This document shows, piece by piece, positions 16,902-24,520 of a stretch of 43,864 nucleotides of DNA. The stretch comes from a virus: positions 1 to 43,864 of the IMG/VR virus record IMGVR_UViG_3300044620_000222; one strand, 5' to 3'. Each line of letters begins with the position of its first letter. Within the stretch, counting starts at the first letter, position 1. A program made the translations under genes and the position numbers. A model generated the notes under the pieces. The model ran no database searches. It was given only the letters and a program-made list of their open reading frames with translations, and was not told the DNA's origin.

Positions 16902-18724
16902 CAGACACCACCCATCGCACTCTGCGGCCTACGCAAAGTAGACAAAAGACCCATCAAATTTTGTTGAGACTGGTTTGGACCCTGGATAGAAGCCTGACCT
17001 GGCTCACCAGTCATCGCTTGCATAGCAGGGCCAGCCATTGCCTGATCCACAGACATTTCCGTGCCAGGTTCGGCAGGCTGCTTCTGCTGTTCCTTCATTG
17101 CATCCTCAGTGACCTTGTTGAGCGCGTCAGCAATTTCCATCTTGTCGTTCTTAACAAGATACATAATTTTACTTAGCACAAGCGGAGGAATCTGACCGCT
17201 CGACGCCTGCTGCTGAATTGACGCAACAAGCGCCTGCTCAAGCCCTTCTGAGATAATCTGGTCATGCTCCTGTTCGGGGTTATCAATATATGGATCAAGG
17301 GTGGCAGCAGTTTGCTTAGACATGATTCCCAAGCCGATCCGCTGCCCAATGCCGACGATCAGAGAGTTCAAGTCGGAGCCGCTAGCGGGGTACGACACGA
17401 TGTGCTCGTCTGTTTCAAATGTCTTGTTGGCGACATATGTGACGGGACGGGCTGAGTTTCCAGTTCCAACAAACAGAGTGCGCTTGTTATCGCCGTCGTA
17501 AGCCTTAGCCATAGCAATAGCAATTTCGTTCTCTTCCTCCAGGGAGTAAGCAAACGTATGCTGTGCTTCTGCTACGGGGTAGTCAATAACTGCCGATAGG
17601 ACCGCATCTCCGCGTCGCCCTGTACGGATGTTGCTGCCCGACTCTCCACCGAACTCAGCAGGAATTCCTGCCGTGACTCGCTGATTTCGTTCCAGTCGGT
17701 CAATCGTTGGGTTAGTGAGGTATCCAGGCTGGGTCTGGACTTCGCGAATATCGCCGCCAGCGATGATGTTGACCATGCCTGTGCGTCCATCATGGGGACC
17801 ATCAAGGAACCTAGCAATCTCTCCGTTACGTGACACCAAATAGGTATCGGGAAAGATACCCTTCTCAACTGCGATAACTTCCAAAGCCATGAGTTTGGCC
17901 TGCTGGTAATACATGCCGATCATGTTGTCGAACTGGCCCGTAGCCCCATCGAGGGTGATTCGCATGGGGATGGTGACGGGGATTTCCTCTGTAACGCTGG
18001 GGACGTACTCAAGGGTGATTCCGCGCATGGAGTTTCCGCTGGACTCCATCTCGCTGATGCTGTAGTCGGATTCCATTGAGCGGTAGCCAGCAGCAATCAG
18101 GTGGGTACATTCCTTGTCCACGTACTCAAGGAGGGTGACGATTGCATCTTGCGGGGTGTCGTAGCGTTCGGTGAGGCGGAACAACTGTTCGCTGTATCCG
18201 TTGGCTCGCATCCACGCGGCGGAGCGCTTGAAAGCAAAGATGCAGTCAATGGGGGTGACTTGTCCTGGCATGACATCGGTAGACGGGAAAGTCTCAAGCG
18301 GGTGGCGGGTGTTCCACACGGGGCGGTGTTCCTTGCGGTCCCAACGCATGATGCAGGGGGACATGCCATAAGCAATCAGGTGACGGCCACGCATGTTCAT
18401 CTTCAGCGGCATACGGTCGCTCTGCCACCAGCCCTGAACGACACGGGCAGAAGAGGTCGCGTTGCGGTCAGACTCACGGATTCCTGGACGGGCGGAAGCA
18501 AAAGTAATACTGGGTACTACTGAGGTAACGCGGCCTGACATCTGATCTACACCAGCAGCCAGCAGGTTGGGGACGGAGGGAAGTTCTGACTGCTCAAGGT
18601 CAGGCAGGGGGACTGCCATTGTTCCGTTGTAGATCGACTGGATAGTCTTCATCTTCTGATGCAGGGGGCCGTACTGCTTGAGCCGCTGCTTATACAGATT
18701 AATAATCTCGTCAGTAGTCTTCAT
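16901..18724 (-). CDS. Portal protein
   Basis: A 607-residue protein forms the dodecameric DNA gateway at one capsid vertex. It follows TerL with an ATGA overlap. Portal-like features are the N-terminal helical segment (YKQRLKQYGPLHQKMKTI), SVPNLLAAGVDQMSGRV, a basic/aromatic core with RPVWNTRHPLETFPSTD, and a stem/crown region (PIDRLERNQRV-like helix, DYPVAEAQHTFAYSLEEEN). The C-terminal ~90 residues are Gln/Met/Pro-rich and look disordered, as in many portals. The start has GAGG six bases upstream. Size and position directly after terminase make the call firm, although the sequence is divergent from the classical families I know. Confidence 0.88.
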   Translation of the reverse strand: MKTTDEIINLYKQRLKQYGPLHQKMKTIQSIYNGTMAVPLPDLEQSELPSVPNLLAAGVDQMSGRVTSVVPSITFASARPGIRESDRNATSSARVVQGWWQSDRMPLKMNMRGRHLIAYGMSPCIMRWDRKEHRPVWNTRHPLETFPSTDVMPGQVTPIDCIFAFKRSAAWMRANGYSEQLFRLTERYDTPQDAIVTLLEYVDKECTHLIAAGYRSMESDYSISEMESSGNSMRGITLEYVPSVTEEIPVTIPMRITLDGATGQFDNMIGMYYQQAKLMALEVIAVEKGIFPDTYLVSRNGEIARFLDGPHDGRTGMVNIIAGGDIREVQTQPGYLTNPTIDRLERNQRVTAGIPAEFGGESGSNIRTGRRGDAVLSAVIDYPVAEAQHTFAYSLEEENEIAIAMAKAYDGDNKRTLFVGTGNSARPVTYVANKTFETDEHIVSYPASGSDLNSLIVGIGQRIGLGIMSKQTAATLDPYIDNPEQEHDQIISEGLEQALVASIQQQASSGQIPPLVLSKIMYLVKNDKMEIADALNKVTEDAMKEQQKQPAEPGTEMSVDQAMAGPAMQAMTGEPGQASIQGPNQSQQNLMGLLSTLRRPQSAMGGV

Positions 18725-20574
18725 GCGATCCCTCGTCTTGCACCAGTAAGCCAGTCAGGTCTTGACATTTGATACATACCTTCCCTACGAGGAGTGTAAT
18801 GGTTCTCAACCGCTAATTTCCCAAACCATGTAGACATAATCAAGTCAGTCGTATCGTGGTCAGGATATCTTGTGGCTTCCTCTATAAGGTTATTGACCTT
18901 CAGACGCGCCGACGGATTACCCCACGGCAGCCGAATGAATCCCTGACGGAACAAATCGCCAATAGATTCAAGACCGTACTTGGGGTCTGCCTTGTTTACG
19001 TGCGTGGTGTGCGGGACAAATGTTTGGCCCGTCATCTCCATCCACTTCTGCACATGCTTCTGGCTGAGGAACCATCTCTGGGCAGCGTTGACCTCGAAGA
19101 TCACGTGCGTGATAGGTGCGCCTTCCTCAATGGCACGCTGTGTGAACTCGACCATAAGCCCGTCCCAGTCAAACGTGCTGAGGTCCAGGGAAAGGAACTG
19201 CTCTGGGTTGAGACGACGCTTCACAATGTCGAGGGCGTAGCGGGTGTTGGAGTCGGGGTCGTAGACCCACCAGATGATTCCCCAGAACTCAGTGGGGGAC
19301 GGGTCAACGGTGACGAAAGACCAGCCATTGCCATTCATCAAATGGGCGGGGACCTCACCAATGACTCGATCCTTGTCTAGACAACCTGGGGCTGGGTAGC
19401 CTTCCGCGTCCATGCCTCCCATAATCCAGGCGGGATCAACAAGGCCACCCACGGTGTCGCCGTCTTGCTGCTGGTACATGACGGCGTAGGTTCGCGGATT
19501 GGTGTGCTGAATTGTCTCCAGCATCTTCCAAGGGATGCGGTGGGGGTCGAGGAGGCAGCCAGCAGGCCACGGCTGGACATCCGTGTGGTCACCAGTACAC
19601 AACTCCTCGTCATGGGCCTGGTACACGATGTGCTTATATTTGGGCTGCTCGTCAAGGGTTCTCTTGTCCAGGCAGTAGCGGTACAGGTCATTGACGGCGA
19701 TCCTCTGGCCCTGGAGCAGCAGGAGGCCACCAGGTTCCACGCGGGTTTCTGCCTCCGTGTCCCACCATTCCCGAATGTTGTCGCGGGAATCCTCAGTCTT
19801 GACGTTCTTCCGATCCACGAGGTCGTCCCAGATCACAAAGTCGAAACGGCCTCCAAGGAAGCCTGAGTCCTGGCCCCACGCGGAAACGGTGGATTCCTTG
19901 TCGTCAAGTGCTACGCCGTCCAATTGTCGGACGACCAACGATTCTCCGCGCCACATCTCCGAGCGGCCTTCAGGTTTGAACGCGCCGAAGTCATCCTGCA
20001 TACAGGCTTCAGCATCGAAAGCAATACCCCTAGCGAGAGAGTCAGCGTCGGCCCTCATGGGGGCGTCACGCTCCAGGGACTTCTTAATACGGCCTGCGTA
20101 CATTCTGGCCTGGCGTTCCGTGCGCGACCCGATCTGGATACGGATTGTCCTGTCCCTAGCGATCAGCCAGCAGGGAATGTCGTGAGTGAACAGGGTGGAC
20201 TTTCCAGAGCCAGGAGGCTCATTCATCACCACGTACTCACGGTCAGGAGTCTCTAAAAGTTCCAGCAGGCGGTACGCGGCCTCCTCCTGCCAGGCTGTCG
20301 ATTTACGCCCAAAGTACCGTAGGCGGAAATACGCGAAATCCTCCAGCGCACGACGGGCCTCTTCAGGCAAAGGCGCATTGACGTAGTTGCCTGCTACCAG
20401 AGTTACGTTGAGAATCTCCGCAGCCTCAAGACCACCAGATGCCTGATCTCCACGCTCAAACCTGTACGCCGTCGAAGTAGACAAGCGGGCTTTACGTGCA
20501 GCAGCATCCACAGCCAAGCCAGCATTACGGGCATCAAAATACGCCTGCCACTGCTTGACCTCAGTCTTCTTCAC
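18721..20574 (-). CDS. Terminase large subunit
   Basis: A 617-residue packaging motor carries an N-terminal ATPase and a C-terminal nuclease. It starts at a GTG overlapping the upstream TAG (TAGTG). Walker A PPGSGKST is at residues 120-127. Walker B VIWDDL is near 247-252. Coupling-type residues follow in LLLQGQRIAVNDL. The RNase H-like nuclease begins around 420 with FVTVDPSP and continues with HVIFEVNAAQRWFLS and a final Asp-rich YPDHDTTDLIMS. Residues ~18-45 (VDAAARKARLSTSTAYRFERG) look like a helix-turn-helix, unusual for the N-terminus of a large subunit. They might take over part of the DNA-recognition job of a small subunit. Downstream are the portal and head genes. Confidence 0.95.
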   Translation of the reverse strand: MKKTEVKQWQAYFDARNAGLAVDAAARKARLSTSTAYRFERGDQASGGLEAAEILNVTLVAGNYVNAPLPEEARRALEDFAYFRLRYFGRKSTAWQEEAAYRLLELLETPDREYVVMNEPPGSGKSTLFTHDIPCWLIARDRTIRIQIGSRTERQARMYAGRIKKSLERDAPMRADADSLARGIAFDAEACMQDDFGAFKPEGRSEMWRGESLVVRQLDGVALDDKESTVSAWGQDSGFLGGRFDFVIWDDLVDRKNVKTEDSRDNIREWWDTEAETRVEPGGLLLLQGQRIAVNDLYRYCLDKRTLDEQPKYKHIVYQAHDEELCTGDHTDVQPWPAGCLLDPHRIPWKMLETIQHTNPRTYAVMYQQQDGDTVGGLVDPAWIMGGMDAEGYPAPGCLDKDRVIGEVPAHLMNGNGWSFVTVDPSPTEFWGIIWWVYDPDSNTRYALDIVKRRLNPEQFLSLDLSTFDWDGLMVEFTQRAIEEGAPITHVIFEVNAAQRWFLSQKHVQKWMEMTGQTFVPHTTHVNKADPKYGLESIGDLFRQGFIRLPWGNPSARLKVNNLIEEATRYPDHDTTDLIMSTWFGKLAVENHYTPRREGMYQMSRPDWLTGARRGIA

Positions 20575-20918
20575 TAAGCAATCTCCTCAATCGGATCAAC
20601 CTTGCCAAACTTAGATTGCTTCCCCGCCAACAGCAGGGCATCCCAATCTACTCCTCGTCCAGCACCACCAGCGAAAGAATCGCCTCCGCGATCTCCTCCA
20701 CCGTGTGATCCGACAACGCTGCCCTCTTCTCCAACCCATGCAGAATCAACGGGTCCAGTTCCAGCATCACCATGACCGACCTCCCTCTCCAAAATGGATG
20801 TAACGAACTCCGTTATAGACATACCTTTATCAGCAGCCACACACTTAACCGCTAAATGCAAAGACTCCTCCACAACAAGATGCAACACCTTCTTGCCACT
20901 TCGGTAGTCATTACGCAT
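20574..20918 (-). CDS. Ribbon-helix-helix protein; possible small terminase or late regulator
   Basis: This is the first gene of the late block. I take ATG 20916-20918 (MRNDYRSGKKVLHLVVEE), giving 114 residues. In-frame ATG at 20930 and TTG at 20954 are alternatives, and none has a clear ribosome site. Residues ~8-48 (KKVLHLVVEESLHLAVKCV, GMSITEFVTSILERE) fit a beta strand plus two helices of Arc/CopG-type ribbon-helix-helix DNA-binding proteins. The rest is a Gly-rich acidic linker and a short C-terminal tail (FGKVDPIEEIA). Position directly upstream of TerL suggests a TerS-like role. Three spaced repeats overlap its start and upstream DNA, which suggests autoregulation. Both are inferences. 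Confidence 0.7.
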   Translation of the reverse strand: MRNDYRSGKKVLHLVVEESLHLAVKCVAADKGMSITEFVTSILEREVGHGDAGTGPVDSAWVGEEGSVVGSHGGGDRGGDSFAGGAGRGVDWDALLLAGKQSKFGKVDPIEEIA

Positions 20919-20972
20919 GTTGTGGAGCATACAGAAACATGTTGTGGAGCACAAGAACCTATGTTGTGGAGC
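20917..20972. repeat. Three 12-bp direct repeats at 22-bp spacing
   Basis: ATGTTGTGGAGC occurs at 20917-20928, 20939-20950 and 20961-20972, exactly 22 bases apart, about two helical turns. All copies are perfect. They cover the start codon region and the upstream DNA of the ribbon-helix-helix gene. Same-face tandem sites are what a cooperatively binding ribbon-helix-helix protein needs for autorepression. They could also be the terminase recognition (pac) site. Confidence 0.85.
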
Positions 20973-21773
20973 CTATGACCCTATGACACAAATCAACACA
21001 GCCGCTTAGTATGTATATACCCCCCCTCCTGCCTAGGCAGCCCCCCCGTCAAAGGATTTTCCTCACATAACGGTCACAACAGACATAACGGACGTAACGG
21101 GGCAATTCGGTCATTGGTGGACATGTAGGGGGATATCGGGACGTAGGGGGGTATAGGGGACGTACCGCGCAAATCGGACATTGCGTAGTGAGCAAATCGC
21201 GGGTAGTTGATCGCTGGACTATTGGACATCCTTGTTGTCCGCTTTACGTGGATTGTCGGGCTTGCCCGTTGTGTACCGTTATGTCCGTTTCGTCACCTAT
21301 GCGCAGTATGTCCCGCTATGCGAGGTATGTCCGTTTTGGGTGGAATGTCCGATCCCGCGACCCTCCGCCGCTGTGCGGCTACGGGTTCTGAGGAGGCGCT
21401 GCGCGCCACCGTACAGGCGGCTCCCGAAATGTCCGATTTGATGGGGTTTGGGGGGATATGTCCGTTTTGTCGGATAAGCGGGTCCCGCTATTCGGACATA
21501 TCGGACATGACCCCCAGGAAGCCCTAGGAAGGCCGTACAGGCCCGAACATGTCCCAAGGTCCAACCACACCAGACGCCTCATTTTCGTTCGATCTGAGCG
21601 GTTGTCCTAGTTTGTCGCATATGTCCGTTTTGTGATTCTCACCGGTGGGATTGGTCCGTTATCGGATCGTTATGAATGGTTGACGTAGGGACTTGACGTA
21701 AGGGGGAAATGAGAGGAGAATCGAGGCACGAGATCGGGAAAGTCTCCCGACTCGCGAACAAGGAGAAGGAAGC
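20973..21773. other. Bidirectional control region between late and early blocks
   Basis: About 800 bases without a convincing gene. Short open frames here lack ribosome sites and are composed of repeated motifs. Visible elements are a perfect 12-bp palindrome CTGCCTAGGCAG (21029-21040) inside C/G tracts, and a TATATAC stretch (21013-21020). Exact TGTCCG/CGGACA occurs at 21175, 21236, 21282, 21328, 21346, 21430, 21459, 21493, 21502 and 21622. A two-hairpin element lies at 21354-21407. Near the right end TTGACGTAAG (21693) matches the early -35 family, but a good -10 is missing. The region likely holds early and late promoters and possibly the replication origin. None of these functions is shown directly. 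Confidence 0.6.
21354..21407. repeat. Two-hairpin element, left copy
   Basis: CCCG (21354) and CGGG (21382) enclose a GCCGC-TGT-GCGGC hairpin, followed by a second hairpin GGCGC-TGC-GCGCC ending at 21407. The same architecture with different bases occurs at 22615-22671, on the other side of the gene at 21774-22541. Both copies begin CCCGCGACCCTC. Confidence 0.7.
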
Positions 21774-22541
21774 ATGATTAGCACCGTAGAATTCCGCAAG
21801 ATGACAGGCGTCGACATCAACAGCACGCCCGCACAGTTGGAAAAGGCCTTGGGCTCGCAGGTAGCCAAGGAAACCGACTCACAGATCGCGATCGCGCTCA
21901 TCGTTCGGACTCTCATCGTCGAACACTCATGGCAGGTCAACTCTGCCGCCGCCAATGTCGGGCTCACCAATGGCACCGCTCGCACCGCTGGGAACCGTGG
22001 CAAGGTCCTCTACGAAACGGGAGCCAAGTCCGCCGCGCTCGTGTGGCAGACGCTCCGCACCCTGTCCGACACCGTCGCCAACGAATTGGCCGCAACCGTT
22101 CAGGGGATGCTCACGGAAGATGATCGCACGGCTTACGTCTGCCGCATCGGTGTTCGCAAGGTTGTCGCTACCCGCATGGGGGAGAACGCCACCCCTGAGA
22201 CGATTGACGCCCTCACTGACGCAATCATCGCAGACGGCCACCGTACCCCCGTCGCCGCTCGTGGCGTCGTCGACGGCATCGCCACCCGCTTGGGCATCGA
22301 ACTCCCCAAGCCCCAGCAAGCGGGCAACCGTTCGGGCTCGTCATCCAATTCGGCAGATGAGAAGGCCGAAATCCCGACATTCGATCAAGCCCTCATGGGA
22401 GCACTGGCAGCCGTCAAGCGCGTGCATGAGGGAACGGACGAAGATCACCCGCTCACGCTCACGACCGTGCAGGCGTCGCTCGTGGATACCCTGATGACGG
22501 AACTCCTCGCGATCATGGACGCGGCGAAGGTATCCGCATAA
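21774..22541 (+). CDS. Unrecognised GC-rich protein, first early gene
   Basis: A 255-residue protein with a strong ribosome site (AAGGAGAAGGAAGC before ATG). It appears mainly alpha-helical. A stretch around 52-75 (HSWQVNSAAANVGLTNGTAR) could be a helix-turn-helix, and a second block has VCRIGVRKVVATRMGENATP. A Ser/Asn linker (NRSGSSSNSADEK) separates a C-terminal helical domain. I recognise no family. Its codons are richer in G and C at third positions than in most neighbours. It is bracketed by two matching two-hairpin elements and by TGTCCG motifs, and it ends in a strong terminator. This looks like a self-contained unit, perhaps acquired. A DNA-binding, regulatory or replication-initiation role is possible but unproven. 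Confidence 0.8.
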   Translation: MISTVEFRKMTGVDINSTPAQLEKALGSQVAKETDSQIAIALIVRTLIVEHSWQVNSAAANVGLTNGTARTAGNRGKVLYETGAKSAALVWQTLRTLSDTVANELAATVQGMLTEDDRTAYVCRIGVRKVVATRMGENATPETIDALTDAIIADGHRTPVAARGVVDGIATRLGIELPKPQQAGNRSGSSSNSADEKAEIPTFDQALMGALAAVKRVHEGTDEDHPLTLTTVQASLVDTLMTELLAIMDAAKVSA

Positions 22542-22552
22542 CGGACAATGGG

Positions 22553-22582
22553 AAAGGGTCGGCCCTTCGGGGTCGGCCCTTT
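22553..22582 (+). terminator. Rho-independent terminator
   Basis: AAAGGGTCGGCCC pairs fully (with G-U wobbles) with GGGTCGGCCCTTT around a TTCG tetraloop, a 13-bp stem followed by CTTATT. It lies 12 bases after the stop of the first early gene and isolates that gene from the next operon. Confidence 0.9.
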
Positions 22583-22819
22583 CTTATTGGGGCAAAACGG
22601 ACATTTCGGGCGAACCCGCGACCCTCGCCGGCTGAAGCCGGCTCGGGAAAAGCAGGCGGCGCATACGCGCCACAAAAGCATTTTCCTGGGGGCAAGCCCC
22701 CAGACCCCATTACCCGTAGATTTCTTTCCAGCAAAGCAGGAAGAACTCGCCACTCCTCCGCTAACAAGAATGATGGTGTTTGGGGTGGGTGGCTAACGTG
22801 TTTGATAGCCTCCGCTCCC
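22583..22819. other. Non-coding spacer with hairpins
   Basis: About 240 bases between the terminator and the next promoter. It contains one CGGACA motif (22598), the right copy of the two-hairpin element, and a perfect CTGGGGG-CAAG-CCCCCAG hairpin (22686-22703). A short frame through it has no ribosome site and I do not regard it as a gene. Confidence 0.6.
22615..22671. repeat. Two-hairpin element, right copy
   Basis: CCCG (22615) and CGGG (22644) enclose GCCGGC-TGAA-GCCGGC, followed by GGCGC-ATAC-GCGCC ending at 22671. It matches the left copy (21354-21407) in order and stem positions but differs in loop and stem bases, and each stem keeps its pairing. Confidence 0.7.
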
Positions 22820-22848
22820 TTTACATAAGACTAGAACTAGAGTATAAT
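22820..22848 (+). promoter_or_regulatory. Early promoter P1
   Basis: TTTACA (22820-22825), a 17-base spacer and a perfect TATAAT (22843-22848) lie 46 bases before the gene at 22895. The -35 continues as TTTACATAAG, the extended motif shared by the early promoters of this phage. Confidence 0.9.
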
Positions 22849-22894
22849 AAGTCTTGTAAGTGAGAAACACACCCACCAAACAAGGAGAAACCAG

Positions 22895-23230
22895 ATGGAT
22901 ATCTACTGCTCAATCTGTGCCGAGCCCTGGGACATGGACTCGCTGCATGAGGAAATCGACCTGCGCAAGAGTGATGGGCGTATGCCTGCCACTACTAACC
23001 AGGCTGAGTACGACCCCCTGTATAACAAGATCGTTGCGGAGTTCGCATCCAAGGGATGCCGCGCCCTGTCTTACGCCTACCCTGATGGTGACGGGTGGTG
23101 CAAGCCCTCTGCTGATCCCAAGGCACAGTTCCGTGCTCAGGTCGCTAGCGCAATGTACGACCTCATGGGTGACGACCTCGACGGCGTTGCGTCCATGATG
23201 GAGGACTACGAGAGCATGGGGATGTACTAA
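22895..23230 (+). CDS. Small early protein with CSICAEPWD motif
   Basis: A 111-residue protein follows promoter P1 and an AAGGAGAAACC ribosome site. The N-terminus has IYCSICAEPWDMDSLHEE, a short metal-site-like CxxC motif that I recall from many actinophage early proteins. A second Cys pair is further on (KGCRALS, DGWCKPS). The C-terminus is acidic and helical (LDGVASMMEDYESM). Function is unknown. It suggests an actinobacterial host. The gene ends in a TAATG overlap with the next. Confidence 0.82.
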   Translation: MDIYCSICAEPWDMDSLHEEIDLRKSDGRMPATTNQAEYDPLYNKIVAEFASKGCRALSYAYPDGDGWCKPSADPKAQFRAQVASAMYDLMGDDLDGVASMMEDYESMGMY

Positions 23231-23412
23231 TGAGCGCCGCTGCCGATGCCTTAGACACCATTCTTGCTAACAACTGCCCGCTAACGCAGGAAGGGGACGT
23301 TTACACGTTCTCTATCGAGTTGCACTGCTCGACTGTCACTGTGAAGGCTCGCCTGATCTCGACAATGGGTGGCATTCACTACGAGCCCATCTCCGTGACG
23401 GTGGATGAATGA
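23230..23412 (+). CDS. Small early hypothetical protein
   Basis: A 60-residue protein is coupled by TAATG upstream and ATGA downstream. It appears to be a small alpha/beta fold (DVYTFSIELHCSTVTVKARL, IHYEPISVTVDE). No known family or motif. It is probably one of the accessory early proteins of this operon. Confidence 0.7.
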   Translation: MSAAADALDTILANNCPLTQEGDVYTFSIELHCSTVTVKARLISTMGGIHYEPISVTVDE

Positions 23413-23510
23413 GCATGTACTACTGCTACAACTGCCGCGACTACTTCCACAAACTGGAGGACTGTCGCTGCTCCTGGTATGACAGGGAGCCTAACATTAC
23501 CTTTACTTAA
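23409..23510 (+). CDS. 33-aa zinc-ribbon-like microprotein
   Basis: A 33-residue reading frame starts in an ATGA overlap and ends at the -35 box of promoter P2. It has CYNC and, 14 residues later, CRC, enough for one zinc site (MYYCYNCRDYFHKLEDCRCS). Translational coupling and the Cys spacing support it as a real gene. Its function is unknown. Confidence 0.6.
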   Translation: MSMYYCYNCRDYFHKLEDCRCSWYDREPNITFT

Positions 23511-23530
23511 GGCTAGAAGTAAGGTATAAT
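23502..23530 (+). promoter_or_regulatory. Early promoter P2
   Basis: TTTACT (23502-23507), a 17-base spacer and TATAAT (23525-23530). The extended -35 TTTACTTAAG and the sequence around the -10 closely resemble P1, and the following leader is also similar (AAGGAGAAACC before the ATG at 23574). Confidence 0.9.
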
Positions 23531-23573
23531 AAGTTCTGTAAGTAAGAGAACCACCAACAACAAGGAGAAACCA

Positions 23574-23735
23574 ATGCTCGACGCTTACGAGATTCCTGGT
23601 GGCTACTGGGAAATCTACTTTAACCACCACTACTCAACGATGGTGGATAACGCTGACTTCGGGGACTTCATCTCCGAGGTGCTCGACCACGGAATGGACA
23701 TTCGCCTTCACTCATTGGAGTCATCATGCGTCTAA
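23574..23735 (+). CDS. Small early hypothetical protein
   Basis: A 53-residue protein with a strong AAGGAG site behind promoter P2. The sequence (YEIPGGYWEIYFNHHYSTM, GDFISEVLDHGMDIRLHS) suggests a small alpha/beta domain. It overlaps the next gene by 10 bases. No family is recognised. Confidence 0.7.
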   Translation: MLDAYEIPGGYWEIYFNHHYSTMVDNADFGDFISEVLDHGMDIRLHSLESSCV

Positions 23736-23830
23736 CCAAGCGCGGCTGGATCGTTGTCAATATCGCTACTGTCACCGCACTCGTGGCTCTTATGTCTGTA
23801 GTCGGTGCTATCGAAACGGCAGGCTACTAA
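23726..23830 (+). CDS. 34-aa single-span membrane microprotein
   Basis: A 34-residue frame has a positively charged N-terminus (MRLTKRG) followed by one hydrophobic segment (WIVVNIATVTALVALMSVVG) and a short tail, so it is probably a membrane protein with N-in orientation. It overlaps both neighbours (10 bases upstream, TAATG downstream), which supports translation. It might act on the host membrane early in infection. That is inference. Confidence 0.62.
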   Translation: MRLTKRGWIVVNIATVTALVALMSVVGAIETAGY

Positions 23831-24030
23831 TGCAAATCATTCAGCCAATGAACGTCGTCTGGGAACTTGACGACACGCACCCGCTAGTGCTGGCCTTCTT
23901 CAGCATGACTCAGGAGAACCAGGACACCATGCTCAACGCGATGATGGGGCAGTTCGTCGCTACCGTCAATGATGGTGGCACGTGGGCTCGCTTCTCCTTG
24001 GCTCCAGCGATGGAGGCCGCTAATGCCTAA
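23830..24030 (+). CDS. Small early hypothetical protein
   Basis: A 66-residue protein starts in a TAATG overlap (MQIIQPMNVVWELDD). It contains many Met residues in a helical middle (ENQDTMLNAMMGQFVATV) and ends FSLAPAMEAANA. The real start is internal to a longer open frame that lacks a ribosome site. Function is unknown. Confidence 0.65.
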   Translation: MQIIQPMNVVWELDDTHPLVLAFFSMTQENQDTMLNAMMGQFVATVNDGGTWARFSLAPAMEAANA

Positions 24031-24202
24031 CTATCGAGTTCAGGGTTACATCCATATGGAATCCACCAGGGATGAGGCTGACTACGACGTTGTGATGGAG
24101 GACCAAGACCTTCCCCCTGGGCCAATGGACGTATTTCAGTACCTCGTTTCTAGTGGAGAAATTCAGATCATCGAGACAATGTGGGAAGAAGTGGAGAACT
24201 AA
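24023..24202 (+). CDS. Small acidic early protein
   Basis: A 59-residue protein overlaps the previous gene by 8 bases (MPNYRVQGYIHMES). It is acidic (DEADYDVVMEDQDLP, METMWEEVE-like end) and probably alpha/beta. No family is known. Small acidic early phage proteins often bind host proteins or mimic DNA, but nothing here proves that. Confidence 0.65.
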   Translation: MPNYRVQGYIHMESTRDEADYDVVMEDQDLPPGPMDVFQYLVSSGEIQIIETMWEEVEN

Positions 24203-24520
24203 ATGAATACCGAAGTTATCTACGCTGACGGCTCCATCTCCGAATTTAAGGAGAATGGCGCAACAATGCACAGTGGCCCAATAGCCATTCATCGCATACG
24301 CCTCATCACCGCTAAGTCTGCGCTATCTCTCTACATCAAGACGGAGGGCCGCATGGAACTAACGCAAGGAGGGGCTAACGCTGCTGTCGTGAATGTCATC
24401 GCTCCCATTACTGGCAAGAAGTACAAGCGGTCCATGAATGGCAAGCGTGAAGCCCTTGCGGATTGCTGCGCGATTCTTGAGCAGATCGAGAGTGGTGCTG
24501 TGGTGTGGGAGGAGTCGTGA
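24203..24520 (+). CDS. Early hypothetical protein
   Basis: A 105-residue protein follows the previous stop directly. Mixed alpha/beta sequence includes VIYADGSISEFKENG at the N-terminus, a central basic patch (GKKYKRSMNGKREALADC) and a helical end (CAILEQIESGAVVWEE). No known motif. It is followed by a GTGA-coupled microprotein. Confidence 0.72.
   Translation: MNTEVIYADGSISEFKENGATMHSGPIAIHRIRLITAKSALSLYIKTEGRMELTQGGANAAVVNVIAPITGKKYKRSMNGKREALADCCAILEQIESGAVVWEES

Noticed and set aside
21188-21582. Overlapping open frames on both strands in the control region
   Set aside because: They lack ribosome binding sites and their protein sequence follows the repeated TGTCCG motif. They are best explained as chance frames in GC-rich DNA.
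22548-22796. Open frame through the hairpin spacer
   Set aside because: Its translation runs through the terminator and three palindromic stems, with no ribosome site.
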